A DNA stretch of 42,622 nucleotides from DATARH01 sp035570495 (GTDB lineage: Bacteria > Pseudomonadota > Alphaproteobacteria > ATCC43930 > CGMCC-115725), in assembly GCA_035570495.1 (NCBI GenBank), contig DATMLO010000241.1:1-42622 (forward strand). Direction: 5' to 3'. Each line of letters starts with the position of its first letter. The stretch's first letter is position 1. The translations under genes were made by a program, and so were the position numbers. The notes beneath the pieces were generated by a model. The model had not been told where the DNA came from. It did no database searches and worked only from the letters and a program-made list of their open reading frames with translations. Positions 15,838-24,071 of the stretch are shown here, piece by piece.

Positions 15838-16114
15838 GCGCCGTACGCTTGACTTTAGCGGTTTGCGGAGCGGTATCGGGCTTCTGCCGCGTCCGGGGCG
15901 AGCAGACGCTCCTTCCCCATATTCATCGCGCAAAACGTAAGGCTTTCTGCGGCCTTTTTGGGGTCGTTGACACCGGCCGGGGAGCGTGTTAGCCAATTGG
16001 TAGCCAACAAGCGATGGCCAGAGGTTTTATCGCACAAACCCTGGGCCAACGCAAGCAGATCATCTGTGAGCTATAGTCTGGGCCAAACTCGAACATCGCC
16101 AGAGAGGAGCGGAT
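15838..16114. other. Non-coding stretch at the right side of the recombinase-SIR2 module
   Basis: I see no convincing gene. A 64-codon minus-strand open frame (complement of 15855-16049) has no recognisable domain. ACTTTAGCGG at 15852-15861 is the exact complement of CCGCTAAAGT at 13167-13176, left of the module. The end of the stretch carries the AGAGGAGCGG ribosome-binding site of the next gene. Confidence 0.4.
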
Positions 16115-16609
16115 ATGAGGATTTGGGCTGCGGCCGCGCTCGCGGTCTTGTTGTCGACGGTCGCGGCACACGCCGACGAGCTTCAACAGGCTTTTGATGT
16201 GGTGGGCGCCATCCTCCAGAAAGACGGCGGCCTTGTTCCGCTCCAAGCGTCATGCCCGACAAAGAATGACGACCCGGGACAGTACGTCGTCTCATCGACC
16301 ATGGTGTCCATCAACAAAACCGACCGCGCCGTTCTGGTCGATACCGGCGATTGCGGTGGCGGCAATGGCAGCGGTCAATATCTCGTAGTGATCCAGAATG
16401 GCGCGGCGCATGCCGTCACCGATGCCGGTATCGCGGATATGAGCTTTTTGGCGGACCACATGTATGTCGAGGACAACTCGCTCGTCCTCTACGGCAACCG
16501 GTGGCTGAGCAACGACCCGCATTGTTGCCCGTCAAAAAAGGCGACGCTCGAGTACAACCTGAAAACTCACCAGCACAAATACACCAACACTGGTGACAAC
16601 AAGTCCTGA
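16115..16609 (+). CDS. Hypothetical exported protein
   Basis: A 164-residue protein starting MRIWAAAALAVLLSTVAAHA, a good Sec signal peptide with a probable cut after AHA. The mature part has four cysteines (SCPTK, GDCGGG and the pair HCCPSK), suggesting disulfides, and short beta-rich segments (QYLVVIQNGAAHAVTDAGI; NSLVLYGNRWLSNDPHC). It is preceded by AGAGGAGCGGAT. I do not recognise a named family. It is likely periplasmic. The convergent neighbour is a racemase-family gene. Confidence 0.75.
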   Translation: MRIWAAAALAVLLSTVAAHADELQQAFDVVGAILQKDGGLVPLQASCPTKNDDPGQYVVSSTMVSINKTDRAVLVDTGDCGGGNGSGQYLVVIQNGAAHAVTDAGIADMSFLADHMYVEDNSLVLYGNRWLSNDPHCCPSKKATLEYNLKTHQHKYTNTGDNKS

Positions 16610-16614
16610 GCGCC

Positions 16615-16640
16615 GATGGCGGCTCCCTTAAGCTGCCATC
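16615..16640. terminator. Hairpin between convergent genes
   Basis: GATGGCGGCT (16615-16624) pairs with AGCTGCCATC (16631-16640) apart from one G-T wobble, with a 6-nt loop. It lies at the junction of the convergent 3' ends and overlaps the last codons of the minus-strand gene. No strong T-run follows, so it is at best a weak bidirectional terminator. Confidence 0.4.
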
Positions 16641-17338
16641 TCCAAGAGCCTGCCGAGGCCCGAAATCGTGTCCTTGCAGCCGAGGCGGCGCAGCACCGCC
16701 CAAAGGCTCGCCTGGTTGGTGGTGACGACGGGTTTCTTGAATTCGGCTTCCCATTCAGGGATCGAGCGCATCGTCGGGAAATTGCCGCCCGGCACGACAA
16801 ACGCCTCGATCTCCTGCCGATCGATGCGCCGGAACGCGTCGCGCGCGTTCTCCGGGCCGAGCTTGCCGATCATGTAGGAATCCTTCGCCGCGAAGCCTTC
16901 GAGCGCGACGATCTTCAGCCCGTGCTTGCCCTCGAAATAGTGACGGGCGCGGGCGTTGACCTCTTCCGAATAGGGCGACACCAGCGCCACACTGCGCGTG
17001 CCGAGCGCCTTCAGCGCCTCGCCAATCGCCATCGCCGAGGTGATCGCCGGCACGCCGCCCGAATGCTCGGTGATGCGCGAACACGTCACCTCGTCGTAAT
17101 CGTCCTTGAAGAGACACGCCGAAGTCTGGATCAGGCAGATCATCTCGACCCGCGCCGTGCCCAGGAGCCTCGCTTGGTAGTCGACATCGGCGTCGAGCGG
17201 CGAGGCGAAAGGCGAGGCGCCGTAATTGCTGCTCCGGCCGTAATGCGCCTGCGCCACCTCGGCGGGGATCAAATGGCTGTATTCGATCTCGACGGTGGTG
17301 TTGGTCGAGGGGATCAGGGCGCCGAAATGCCGGGTCAT
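16628..17338 (-). CDS. Asp/Glu racemase superfamily protein, maleate isomerase / arylmalonate decarboxylase-like
   Basis: A 236-residue protein opening with the superfamily sequence FGALIPSTNTTVEIEY. A cysteine in the first active-site loop (LIQTSACLF, Cys75) is placed like the nucleophile of maleate cis-trans isomerases. The second-loop cysteine expected near residue 185 is absent, with VVPGGNFPTM in its place. Members isomerise maleate, racemise hydantoins or decarboxylate arylmalonates via one or two cysteines; this one has only the first. It is divergent from a Pht5-like gene 78 bp away, suggesting a shared catabolic context. Substrate not assignable. Confidence 0.8.
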   Translation of the reverse strand: MTRHFGALIPSTNTTVEIEYSHLIPAEVAQAHYGRSSNYGASPFASPLDADVDYQARLLGTARVEMICLIQTSACLFKDDYDEVTCSRITEHSGGVPAITSAMAIGEALKALGTRSVALVSPYSEEVNARARHYFEGKHGLKIVALEGFAAKDSYMIGKLGPENARDAFRRIDRQEIEAFVVPGGNFPTMRSIPEWEAEFKKPVVTTNQASLWAVLRRLGCKDTISGLGRLLEMAA

Positions 17339-17416
17339 GAGGCGAAGCCTTTTGTGGAAATGGGTCAGGCCCTACTCTGACAGAAGCCCCGCTGCCGCGA
17401 CAATGGAGGGCCCGTA

Positions 17417-18577
17417 ATGGCCGATATCCCGATCCGCCTGACCTGCGCCGATTACGCCAAGCTCGCGCCGCTGATGATCGGCGACGTCAAGCCTGTGGGG
17501 GTCGATCTGACCTTGATCCATGGCACCGAGGGCTCGTGGATCGCGCGTGCCCAGATGCTGCAGCGCGCGACCGGCGACGGCGGTGTCGATGGCGGCGAAA
17601 CCTCGATGGCCGGGCACCTGCGCCGCATCGTCAATGGCGACCGCAGCTTTGTCGCGCTGCCGGTGTTTCCGCTCCGGAATTTCTGCGCGCGCGACCTTTA
17701 TGTCCGCAAGGACGGCCCGATCCGTCAGGCGCCGGACCTGATCGGCAAGCGGATCGGCATGTACGATTGGGTGGCGAGCGGCTCGATCTGGTATCGCCAT
17801 TTTCTCAATTGGATCGGCGTGCCGCCGGACAAGCTCGAATGGTGGATCGGCGATGTCGAGGGCGCCTGGCGGGCGCGGCACCCCGGCGATCTGCCGGCCG
17901 GCGTCCATACGGTGCCGGAGGGCCGGTATCTCGTCGAGATGCTGATCGCCGGCGATCTCGACGCGATCTACACGCCGCCGCGCCCGAGCCTCTACCACCC
18001 GAAAGATGGCCCGCTCGTGCGGCTCTTCCCCGACGCGCGATCGATCGAACATGACTATTACCGCGCCACCAAGGCCTATCCGCCGCAACACCTTGTCGTC
18101 CTGCGCCGCGCGGTGTGGGAGGCGAACAAGTGGCTTGCCAAGGCGCTCACCGGCGCGTTCGTCGAAAACAACCGCGTCTTCGCCTCGTGCATCCGCAACT
18201 TCCCCTACGCCTCGCCCTGGCTCGACAGCGAGCTCGAAGAGGCCGAGGCGGTGATGGGCGCGGGCTACCAGCCCGACGGCTACGAGGCCGGCAGGCGCGA
18301 AGTCGACATGTTCTGCCGCCAATCGCACGACGCCGGGATCACCCCGCGCATCGTCACGGCCGAGGAGTATTTCGCCGAGTTCCTGGAGGGCGGACCGCCG
18401 GGTCGATACATTCGGATGCTATCCCGGGCCCAGCGTGGGGCGTTCTTGTCGCGTGGCGGGATGCACGGTACCGTCTCGGAAAAGCCTGCCGTTCAGCTTC
18501 TTGGAAATTCGGCAGCAAATTGGGAGCGGTGTCCGCGGGCGGGGGTAGGCCGCCATCGGGGGCGATGTGGTTTGTAG
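17417..18577 (+). CDS. Pht5 / 4,5-dihydroxyphthalate decarboxylase-like, periplasmic-binding-protein fold (no signal peptide)
   Basis: The start ATG follows GGAGGG. The opening IRLTCADYAKLAPLMIGDVK and PVGVDLTLIH is typical of the family annotated as 4,5-dihydroxyphthalate decarboxylase or ABC substrate-binding-like (NMT1/Pht5 fold): P-L-x-x-G-x-V-K-P-x-G-x-D-L. Further segments: ALPVFPLRNFCARDLYVRKD, LIGKRIGMYDW and GDLDAIYTPPRP. No export signal is present, favouring a cytoplasmic enzyme or sensor. The last 60 or so residues after AEEYFAEFLEGG are Arg/Gly-rich and unlike the family, apparently read-through after loss of the original stop. The 3' end overlaps the adenylation-domain gene by 11 bp. 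Confidence 0.75.
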   Translation: MADIPIRLTCADYAKLAPLMIGDVKPVGVDLTLIHGTEGSWIARAQMLQRATGDGGVDGGETSMAGHLRRIVNGDRSFVALPVFPLRNFCARDLYVRKDGPIRQAPDLIGKRIGMYDWVASGSIWYRHFLNWIGVPPDKLEWWIGDVEGAWRARHPGDLPAGVHTVPEGRYLVEMLIAGDLDAIYTPPRPSLYHPKDGPLVRLFPDARSIEHDYYRATKAYPPQHLVVLRRAVWEANKWLAKALTGAFVENNRVFASCIRNFPYASPWLDSELEEAEAVMGAGYQPDGYEAGRREVDMFCRQSHDAGITPRIVTAEEYFAEFLEGGPPGRYIRMLSRAQRGAFLSRGGMHGTVSEKPAVQLLGNSAANWERCPRAGVGRHRGRCGL

Positions 18578-20042
18578 CGATGCGATAGAGGAGTTCTTCG
18601 CGCGGGCGCGCAAACGGCCGGCGCATTCGGCGGTCGTCGAAGAAGGGGAGGGCGTCAGCTACGAGGCGCTCGCTTGGCGCGCGCGCTGCCTCGCGCAAGT
18701 CTTTGCCCGCGTTACTGAGCCGCGCGTGCTGATCGCCCTGCCTTCCGGCGCCGACGCGTACGCCGCCATGCTCGCCGCCGCTCTCGCCGGCGGCTACTAC
18801 ACGCCGGTCAATATCGATTCACCGCTTTTGAAGCTGCGCCGGATCGTGCGGCAGCTTCAGCCGGACATCATTGTCGGCGATGGCGACCTCGCTGCGGGCC
18901 TGTTGGCGGAAGCGCCCGGGGCGACGCTGGTGCGGCCCACGGACGCGTCCGGCGAGCCGCTGCCCGACGACGCACGGCGTCGTCACCGCATCGCTTATGT
19001 GATCTTCACCTCGGGCTCGACGGGGGCGCCCAAAGGTGTGGTGATCCCGCGCACCGCACTCGACCATTATGTCGGCTGGATGCGTGGCTCGCGCATGTTC
19101 ACCGCCGGCGACCGTGCCGCGCAATACGCCAATATCGGCTTCGATTTCAGCGTCATGGAAATCTACGGCGCGCTTTGTGCCGGTGCGACGCTGTTCCCGG
19201 TTCATGGCCGCGGCGACCGCCTGCTTCCTGCCCGCATGATCGCCCGCGAAAAGATCACGGTGTGGAGCTCGGTGCCCAGCGTCATCAGCCTGATGATGCG
19301 GGCCGACAGCGTCACGGCCGACAATCTCGCCTCGCTGCGTTGGCTCAATTTCTGCGGCGAGCCGCTGCTTCCCCAGCATTTGCGGGCGATCTTCGCGGCG
19401 TGCCCGCATGTCGTCGTGCAGAACACCTACGGGCCGACCGAAGCCACCGTGTCGATGACCTCGCTGGTGATGACGGCCGGCGACCATGAAGCCGCGTGCC
19501 GATCGACGGTCGCGCTCGGCGATCCGATCCCGGGGATGGGGCTGCATCTTGTCGGCGGGCGTCATGACGACGAGGGCGAACTCGTCATCACCGGTCCCCA
19601 GATCGCCGAGGGCTACTGGCAGGACCCCGAGCGCTCGGCCGAGCGGTTCCGCGAGGTCACGCTCCCCGGCCGCACCGTCGCCGGCTGTTTCACCGGCGAT
19701 TGGGCAGAGCGCCACGCCGGCCACATCTTCTTCAAAGAGCGGATGGATTTGCAGGTCAAGGTCAAGGGCGTGCGCGTCGAGCTCGACGAGGTCGCGGCGG
19801 CGTTGCGCGAAACCGGCTGGCCGGTGGTCTGCGTGCTGAGCCGCGGCGACCATCTCGTCGCCGCGGTCGAGCGCTACGGCGCGGCCCCTTTCGATCAGCG
19901 CGCGGTGATCGAAGCCTTGGCGGCGCGGCTGGACGATGCCGCCGTGCCGCGGACCGTGCTGCTGATCGACCAGATGCCCTACAACGAAAACGGCAAGATC
20001 GATCGCGCCGCCGTCGAGGCTTGGTTCGCCGCTACGCGCTGA
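18567..20042 (+). CDS. Stand-alone amino-acid adenylation domain (NRPS A-domain / DltA-like ligase)
   Basis: A 491-residue adenylate-forming enzyme. Core motifs: A3 YVIFTSGSTGAPKGVVIPRT, A4 GFDFSVMEIYGALCAG (the Asp that binds the substrate alpha-amino group is present), A5 NTYGPTEATVSMT, the A7/A8 region FTGDWAERH and VKVKGVRVELDEV, and A10 MPYNENGKIDR with the catalytic Lys. It therefore probably activates an amino acid. No carrier-protein or condensation domain is fused or adjacent, so the acceptor must be free-standing. The proposed GTG start (GTGGTTTGT...) overlaps the preceding gene and is uncertain. A CoA-transferase follows 85 bp downstream on the same strand. Confidence 0.88.
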   Translation: MVCSDAIEEFFARARKRPAHSAVVEEGEGVSYEALAWRARCLAQVFARVTEPRVLIALPSGADAYAAMLAAALAGGYYTPVNIDSPLLKLRRIVRQLQPDIIVGDGDLAAGLLAEAPGATLVRPTDASGEPLPDDARRRHRIAYVIFTSGSTGAPKGVVIPRTALDHYVGWMRGSRMFTAGDRAAQYANIGFDFSVMEIYGALCAGATLFPVHGRGDRLLPARMIAREKITVWSSVPSVISLMMRADSVTADNLASLRWLNFCGEPLLPQHLRAIFAACPHVVVQNTYGPTEATVSMTSLVMTAGDHEAACRSTVALGDPIPGMGLHLVGGRHDDEGELVITGPQIAEGYWQDPERSAERFREVTLPGRTVAGCFTGDWAERHAGHIFFKERMDLQVKVKGVRVELDEVAAALRETGWPVVCVLSRGDHLVAAVERYGAAPFDQRAVIEALAARLDDAAVPRTVLLIDQMPYNENGKIDRAAVEAWFAATR

Positions 20043-20127
20043 ACGACGGCGGCTTCGGCAAGGTCGTTCTCGGACGGGCGAGACATGCTGTAGCATGGCG
20101 GGCAACCACGCCGATCCGGAGACAACC

Positions 20128-21306
20128 ATGACCGCCTTGCCCCTCAACGGCTTTCTCGTCCTCGACCTGACCGCGCATCGCGCCGGCCCGACCGCGGTCC
20201 GCCAGCTCGCTGATTGGGGCGCCAACGTCATCAAGATCGAGCACCCGGGCGAGGCGACCGATGCGACCGGCAGCCGCCGCGACGGCCCCGATTTCCAGAA
20301 CCTGCACCGCAACAAGCGCTCGATCACCATCGACCTGAAGTCGAAGGAAGGTCACGAGCTCTTCATGCGCATGGCCAAGAAGGCCGACGTCATCGTCGAG
20401 AACTTCAAGTCGACCGTGAAGCACCGGCTGGGGATCGATTACGAGGCGGTGAAAAAAATCAACCCGCGCATCGTCTACGGCAGCATCTCGGGCTTTGGCC
20501 AGGACGGCCCCTATGAAGGCCGCGCCGGGGTCGACCAGATCGCCCAGGGCATGGGCGGGCTCATGTCGATCACCGGCCATCCCGGCCAGGGCCCGACCCG
20601 CGTCGGCATCGCGATCAACGACACCTCGGCCGGCATTCTGCTCGCCAATGGCATCACCCTCGCGCTGCTCGCGCGCGAGCGCACCGGCGAGGGACAATGG
20701 GTGCACACCTCGCTGCTCGAGGCGCAGATCTTCATGCTCGACTTCCAGGCCTCGCGCTACACGATGAAGGGTGAGGTCGCGAAGCAGGAGGGCAATTTTC
20801 ACCCCACCTCGCCGGGCACTGGCATGTTTCAGACCGCCGACGGCTTTATCAACATCGCCGCCTCGGGCGACAGCCTGTGGAAGAAGTTCTGCGAGGTCGC
20901 GGGCGACAAAGACCTATCGTCCAACCCGGATTTCGCGACCCAGCCGGCGCGCGCCAAGAACCGGCCGGCGCTGATTGCCCACCTCACCGATGTCGTCAAA
21001 TCAAAGCCGAGCCAATTCTGGGTCGACGCGCTCAGCAAAGCGGGCGTTCCGTGCGGGCCGATCAACATGATCGATCAGGTTTTCGCCGATCCGCAGGTCA
21101 AGCATCTCGGCATCCGCCGGCCCGTCGACCACCCCAAGATCGGCACCTTCGACATCGTCGGCCAGCCGATCCACATGAGCGCCTACCCGCAGCCCGAGCG
21201 GCTCAACCCGACCCCCGATCAGGGCCAGCACACCGACGAAATTCTCAAGGAGTTCGGCTACAGCCCGTCGGACATCGCCGCGCTGCACGAAAAGCGCGCG
21301 GTGTAG
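20128..21306 (+). CDS. CaiB/BaiF family (type III) CoA-transferase
   Basis: A 392-residue protein. The start at MTALPLNGF is preferred over an ATG 33 bp upstream because of the GGAGACAACC leader. Family features: FLVLDLTAHRAGPTAVRQLA and DWGANVIKIEHPGEA, NLHRNKRSITIDLKSKEG, ADVIVENFKSTVKHRLGIDY, YGSISGFGQDGPY and GEGQWVHTSLLEAQ (the segment holding the catalytic acid), and a C-terminus ending FGYSPSDIAALHEKRAV. Type III enzymes move CoA between carboxylic acids via a ternary complex. Substrate unknown. It shares orientation with the adenylation-domain gene and may belong to the same pathway. Confidence 0.92.
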   Translation: MTALPLNGFLVLDLTAHRAGPTAVRQLADWGANVIKIEHPGEATDATGSRRDGPDFQNLHRNKRSITIDLKSKEGHELFMRMAKKADVIVENFKSTVKHRLGIDYEAVKKINPRIVYGSISGFGQDGPYEGRAGVDQIAQGMGGLMSITGHPGQGPTRVGIAINDTSAGILLANGITLALLARERTGEGQWVHTSLLEAQIFMLDFQASRYTMKGEVAKQEGNFHPTSPGTGMFQTADGFINIAASGDSLWKKFCEVAGDKDLSSNPDFATQPARAKNRPALIAHLTDVVKSKPSQFWVDALSKAGVPCGPINMIDQVFADPQVKHLGIRRPVDHPKIGTFDIVGQPIHMSAYPQPERLNPTPDQGQHTDEILKEFGYSPSDIAALHEKRAV

Positions 21307-21349
21307 CGTATTACTCGATAGGGAGCTCCGGCGAGCCTACACTCTTCCT

Positions 21350-21420
21350 CCCGGCGAAGGCCGGAACCCATGCTTGAGCCTTTCGAGCGACGAGAAAATG
21401 GGCCCCGGCCTTCGCCGGGG
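21350..21420. repeat. REP-like palindromic repeat
   Basis: The left arm, CCCGGCGAAGGCCGG (21350-21364), and the right arm, CCCCGGCCTTCGCCGGGG (21403-21420), are complementary. They flank a short non-repetitive spacer that also contains the complementary pair ACCCATG/ATGGG. This is the same family as at 13075. It lies between the convergent CoA-transferase and phosphatase genes and could act as a bidirectional terminator. Confidence 0.75.
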
Positions 21421-21442
21421 TGACGACAGAATAGGCGTCCCG

Positions 21443-23071
21443 CTATGCGTCGCGGCGCGGCCGTTTCAGCGTGAACGTCTCGAATTTCGCGAGTTGCCCG
21501 TCGGCGCCGGTGACGTCGTAATAGGTCACCTGGATCGTCGTGTCGCCGCCCGGCTTAGTGCCGGGATCGACCGTGAACGCCGCGAAGCCATAGGCATGCG
21601 CGGCGTTGCGCACCGCCGACCACGGCGCGTCCTCTCTGACATAGACGGGTGCCCGTTTGCCGGTCTTCGGGTCGGGCTGGTCGGCGACCGCGGTGATGAC
21701 CCGGCAGGCGAGCGGCTCGAAAAACAGCTTGTTCGAAGGCGCGGAGGTGCCGCCGCCGCCGATCACCATGTGGACCGTACCCTTGGTGGTGTCGATCACA
21801 TCGGTCGCGGTCGCCGCCGGGATCGGGGTCAGGGTCTGGTTCTGCTGCGCGCCGCGGATCGGGTGCGAGCGCTCGTAATGGTGTTCGTGGCCGCACACGA
21901 CAAGGTCGACGCCGTATTTGTCGAACAGCGGTGACCATTCCTGGCGGATGCCGAGATCGGCGCCGTTAAACTTGTCGACCGTCGAGATCGCGACCTGGTG
22001 CATGACGACGACGATCCAATCGATGTTCTTGTTCGCGCGCGCGGCGGCTAGTTCCTTCTCCAGCCACGCCTTCTGCGCGCCGTTGGAGTAGCCGCGGACA
22101 TAGGAATTGCCGGCGTCTTGATAGACGATGTCGTCATTGGCGAGGCTGACGACGCGCATCGATCCGGCGGTGAAGGCGTACCACAGCCCGCGCGTCGTAT
22201 CGGTGTGGCCGTCGGCCTGGGGCAGCGCGAAATAGGTCTGATAGGCCTGGTAGCCGATCGGCCCGTTGCCGAGCTCGTTCTCGTGGTTGCCGGCCGCCGG
22301 CATCCACGGGCGGTTCTTCGCGCTGCGGCTGTTGTTGGTCCAGAAATCCCACCAGGTGCGTACCCGGTCGTCGGCGATGTTGGCGTAGCAGAGATCGCCG
22401 TTGAGCAGATGAAACAAGGGCTGCACCCGCTCCACCCCGAGCACCGTGTCGCCGGCCGCCGGCGAGCCGAGATTGTCGTTGACGAAAGGCGGGTTCTCGA
22501 TCGTCACCCCTTCGGGCGGCTTGTATTTGCGGCCGACGGTCGGCGTCGCCTGGTCGCCAAAGCTGGTAAAGGTGAACTTGGCGCGACCGCGCGGCGCGGT
22601 GCGGAATGTGGCGAAGGCCGCCTCGGCGCCGTCGTGAAGCGCGCCATAGAGATACTCGGCGTTCGGCTTAAGCTGATTGAGCTTGGCGTGATAGGCGTAA
22701 ATCACCTGGCCCGACTTGGCGTCGGTGTACCGGCTCTCGGTTGCCGCGACGACGCGGTCGAGCTGGCCCTTGAGCGTCCCCAGCATGATTCGTGCGTTCT
22801 TGACCGGCTGCAGCGTGTGCCACGACGCGACCATCTCGGATGATGCATCCCCGCCGAACTGCAGATGCAAGCCGGCGACCGGCGGCGTCGTGAGCGGGTC
22901 GGCCCCGATGGCTGATGACGCGGGCGCGCCTGCTGCCGCCGGTTCCGCGGCCTGCGCCACTTCCCCGCCGACCAGAGATGCCGCGACCGCCACCCCGCCG
23001 GCGATGCCCGCCGCCGTCAGCAGCCTGCGCCGGCTCAGTTCGAGGTCGAATTCGCTGTCTGCTTTTGTCAT
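21443..23071 (-). CDS. Tat-exported purple acid phosphatase-like metallophosphoesterase
   Basis: A 542-residue protein. The N-terminus has a twin-arginine signal, LSRRRLLTAAGIAGGVAVAA, so it is exported folded. Residues about 60-160 form the fibronectin III-like domain of bacterial and plant purple acid phosphatases (LHLQFGGDASSEMVASWHTL). The metallophosphoesterase core follows with FTSFGDQ, HLLNGDLCYANI (GDxxY), PAAGNHENELG (GNHE), VVMHQVA and VCGHEHHYERSHPI (GHxHxYER), giving the binuclear metal site including the ligand Tyr. Function: periplasmic phosphomonoester or phosphodiester hydrolysis. No phosphate-regulation box was identified upstream. Confidence 0.9.
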   Translation of the reverse strand: MTKADSEFDLELSRRRLLTAAGIAGGVAVAASLVGGEVAQAAEPAAAGAPASSAIGADPLTTPPVAGLHLQFGGDASSEMVASWHTLQPVKNARIMLGTLKGQLDRVVAATESRYTDAKSGQVIYAYHAKLNQLKPNAEYLYGALHDGAEAAFATFRTAPRGRAKFTFTSFGDQATPTVGRKYKPPEGVTIENPPFVNDNLGSPAAGDTVLGVERVQPLFHLLNGDLCYANIADDRVRTWWDFWTNNSRSAKNRPWMPAAGNHENELGNGPIGYQAYQTYFALPQADGHTDTTRGLWYAFTAGSMRVVSLANDDIVYQDAGNSYVRGYSNGAQKAWLEKELAAARANKNIDWIVVVMHQVAISTVDKFNGADLGIRQEWSPLFDKYGVDLVVCGHEHHYERSHPIRGAQQNQTLTPIPAATATDVIDTTKGTVHMVIGGGGTSAPSNKLFFEPLACRVITAVADQPDPKTGKRAPVYVREDAPWSAVRNAAHAYGFAAFTVDPGTKPGGDTTIQVTYYDVTGADGQLAKFETFTLKRPRRDA

Positions 23072-23147
23072 GGCAACGTGTCCCCCTTAATTAGGGAAAT
23101 GCCACCACAACTCGGTGACAGGCCGGTGTCAGCGCAAAACGGCCGGC

Positions 23148-23906
23148 TCAGTGCAGGTTGCCGTTGGAATCGTGCGACTCGAGCTTCAGCGTGCCCATCA
23201 CGGAGGCGACATCAGCCAGGCTCACCGGCTGCCCATCGTTGCGGCAGGCGGCGACGTGCGCCAGCCAGATAAAGCCGCCGCCCCAACGCGGGCCACGGCT
23301 TTCCCACGCCAGACAGCGGCTGGGGCCAACGGTGAACTCCATATAGGTGAGATCGGCGGTCTGCTGCATGGCGCCCCATCCCGAGGCCTGCCGGGTCACG
23401 TGGTTCATGTCGACGAGCTGCGCCTGGATGCTGCGCGGGATCGCCTCGACATAGCAATCTTGCCGCTGGTGACCAAGGCCGCTGATGTAGTACGGGTCGA
23501 AGATCAGGCTGTCGGCCTCGAAATCGAGCCCGCCGAGCTTGCTGATCACCAGGTCATGCGCGATCTGGCAATTTGACGGCAGCCGCATGTTTTGCGCGTC
23601 GCCATGCTCGAAATTCATCACCACCGGCCCGCGGCGGCAGCTGGCGTTGGTATCGCCCGAGGCGACCCGGGACGTGGTGCACGGGATGACTGGCCACTTG
23701 GCTTCCTCGACGCGGGTATTGCCGGCATAGGGCGTCCCGATCGCGCCCTCCGATGACGGGTGCACTTCGTTTGGGTTGCGCGGCGCGGTCACCGAGACGT
23801 CGGGCAGGGTGGTCGGCGCGCCTTGCTGCGCCCGGGCGGAATCGACAAAACCCACGATAGCCGTCGCGATCGCCAGACAAGAAACCGCGCGCAATGTGGT
23901 GACCAT
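23148..23906 (-). CDS. Hypothetical exported protein
   Basis: A 252-residue protein starting with a Sec signal (MVTTLRAVSCLAIATAIVGF...DSARA-QQ). The mature region begins with a TLPDVSVTAP segment, and VxVTAP pieces are otherwise seen at TonB-box or plug starts. It contains seven or so cysteines and several Trp/Gly-rich segments (RGPRWGGGFIWLAHVAACRN). I recognise no family. It ends 76 bp upstream of the phosphatase start on the same strand, so co-transcription with the phosphatase is possible. Confidence 0.75.
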   Translation of the reverse strand: MVTTLRAVSCLAIATAIVGFVDSARAQQGAPTTLPDVSVTAPRNPNEVHPSSEGAIGTPYAGNTRVEEAKWPVIPCTTSRVASGDTNASCRRGPVVMNFEHGDAQNMRLPSNCQIAHDLVISKLGGLDFEADSLIFDPYYISGLGHQRQDCYVEAIPRSIQAQLVDMNHVTRQASGWGAMQQTADLTYMEFTVGPSRCLAWESRGPRWGGGFIWLAHVAACRNDGQPVSLADVASVMGTLKLESHDSNGNLH

Positions 23907-24071
23907 CTCCGCCCTCCCGGTTCACGCACTCTTTTTTTGGATTGTTCGCTTTTTTGTATGCTTTAAGCAATGCCGCCGTCCCCGCGCCTTGCTTGATCGT
24001 TGCGAGGAGCGCGCCAACGCAGCAAGCTCGATGCCCCGGGACCTCGATGCTCTGGGAAGTGAAACGCACAA

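Noticed and set aside
15855..16049. 64-codon minus-strand open frame to the right of the recombinase-SIR2 module
   Set aside because: No domain, no ribosome-binding site and no homologue I recognise; open frames of this size are common by chance in GC-rich DNA.
23985..24050. GTTGCGAGGAGCGC sequence resembling the REP at 1044
   Set aside because: Only a half-element is seen, without its complementary arm; not enough to call a repeat.
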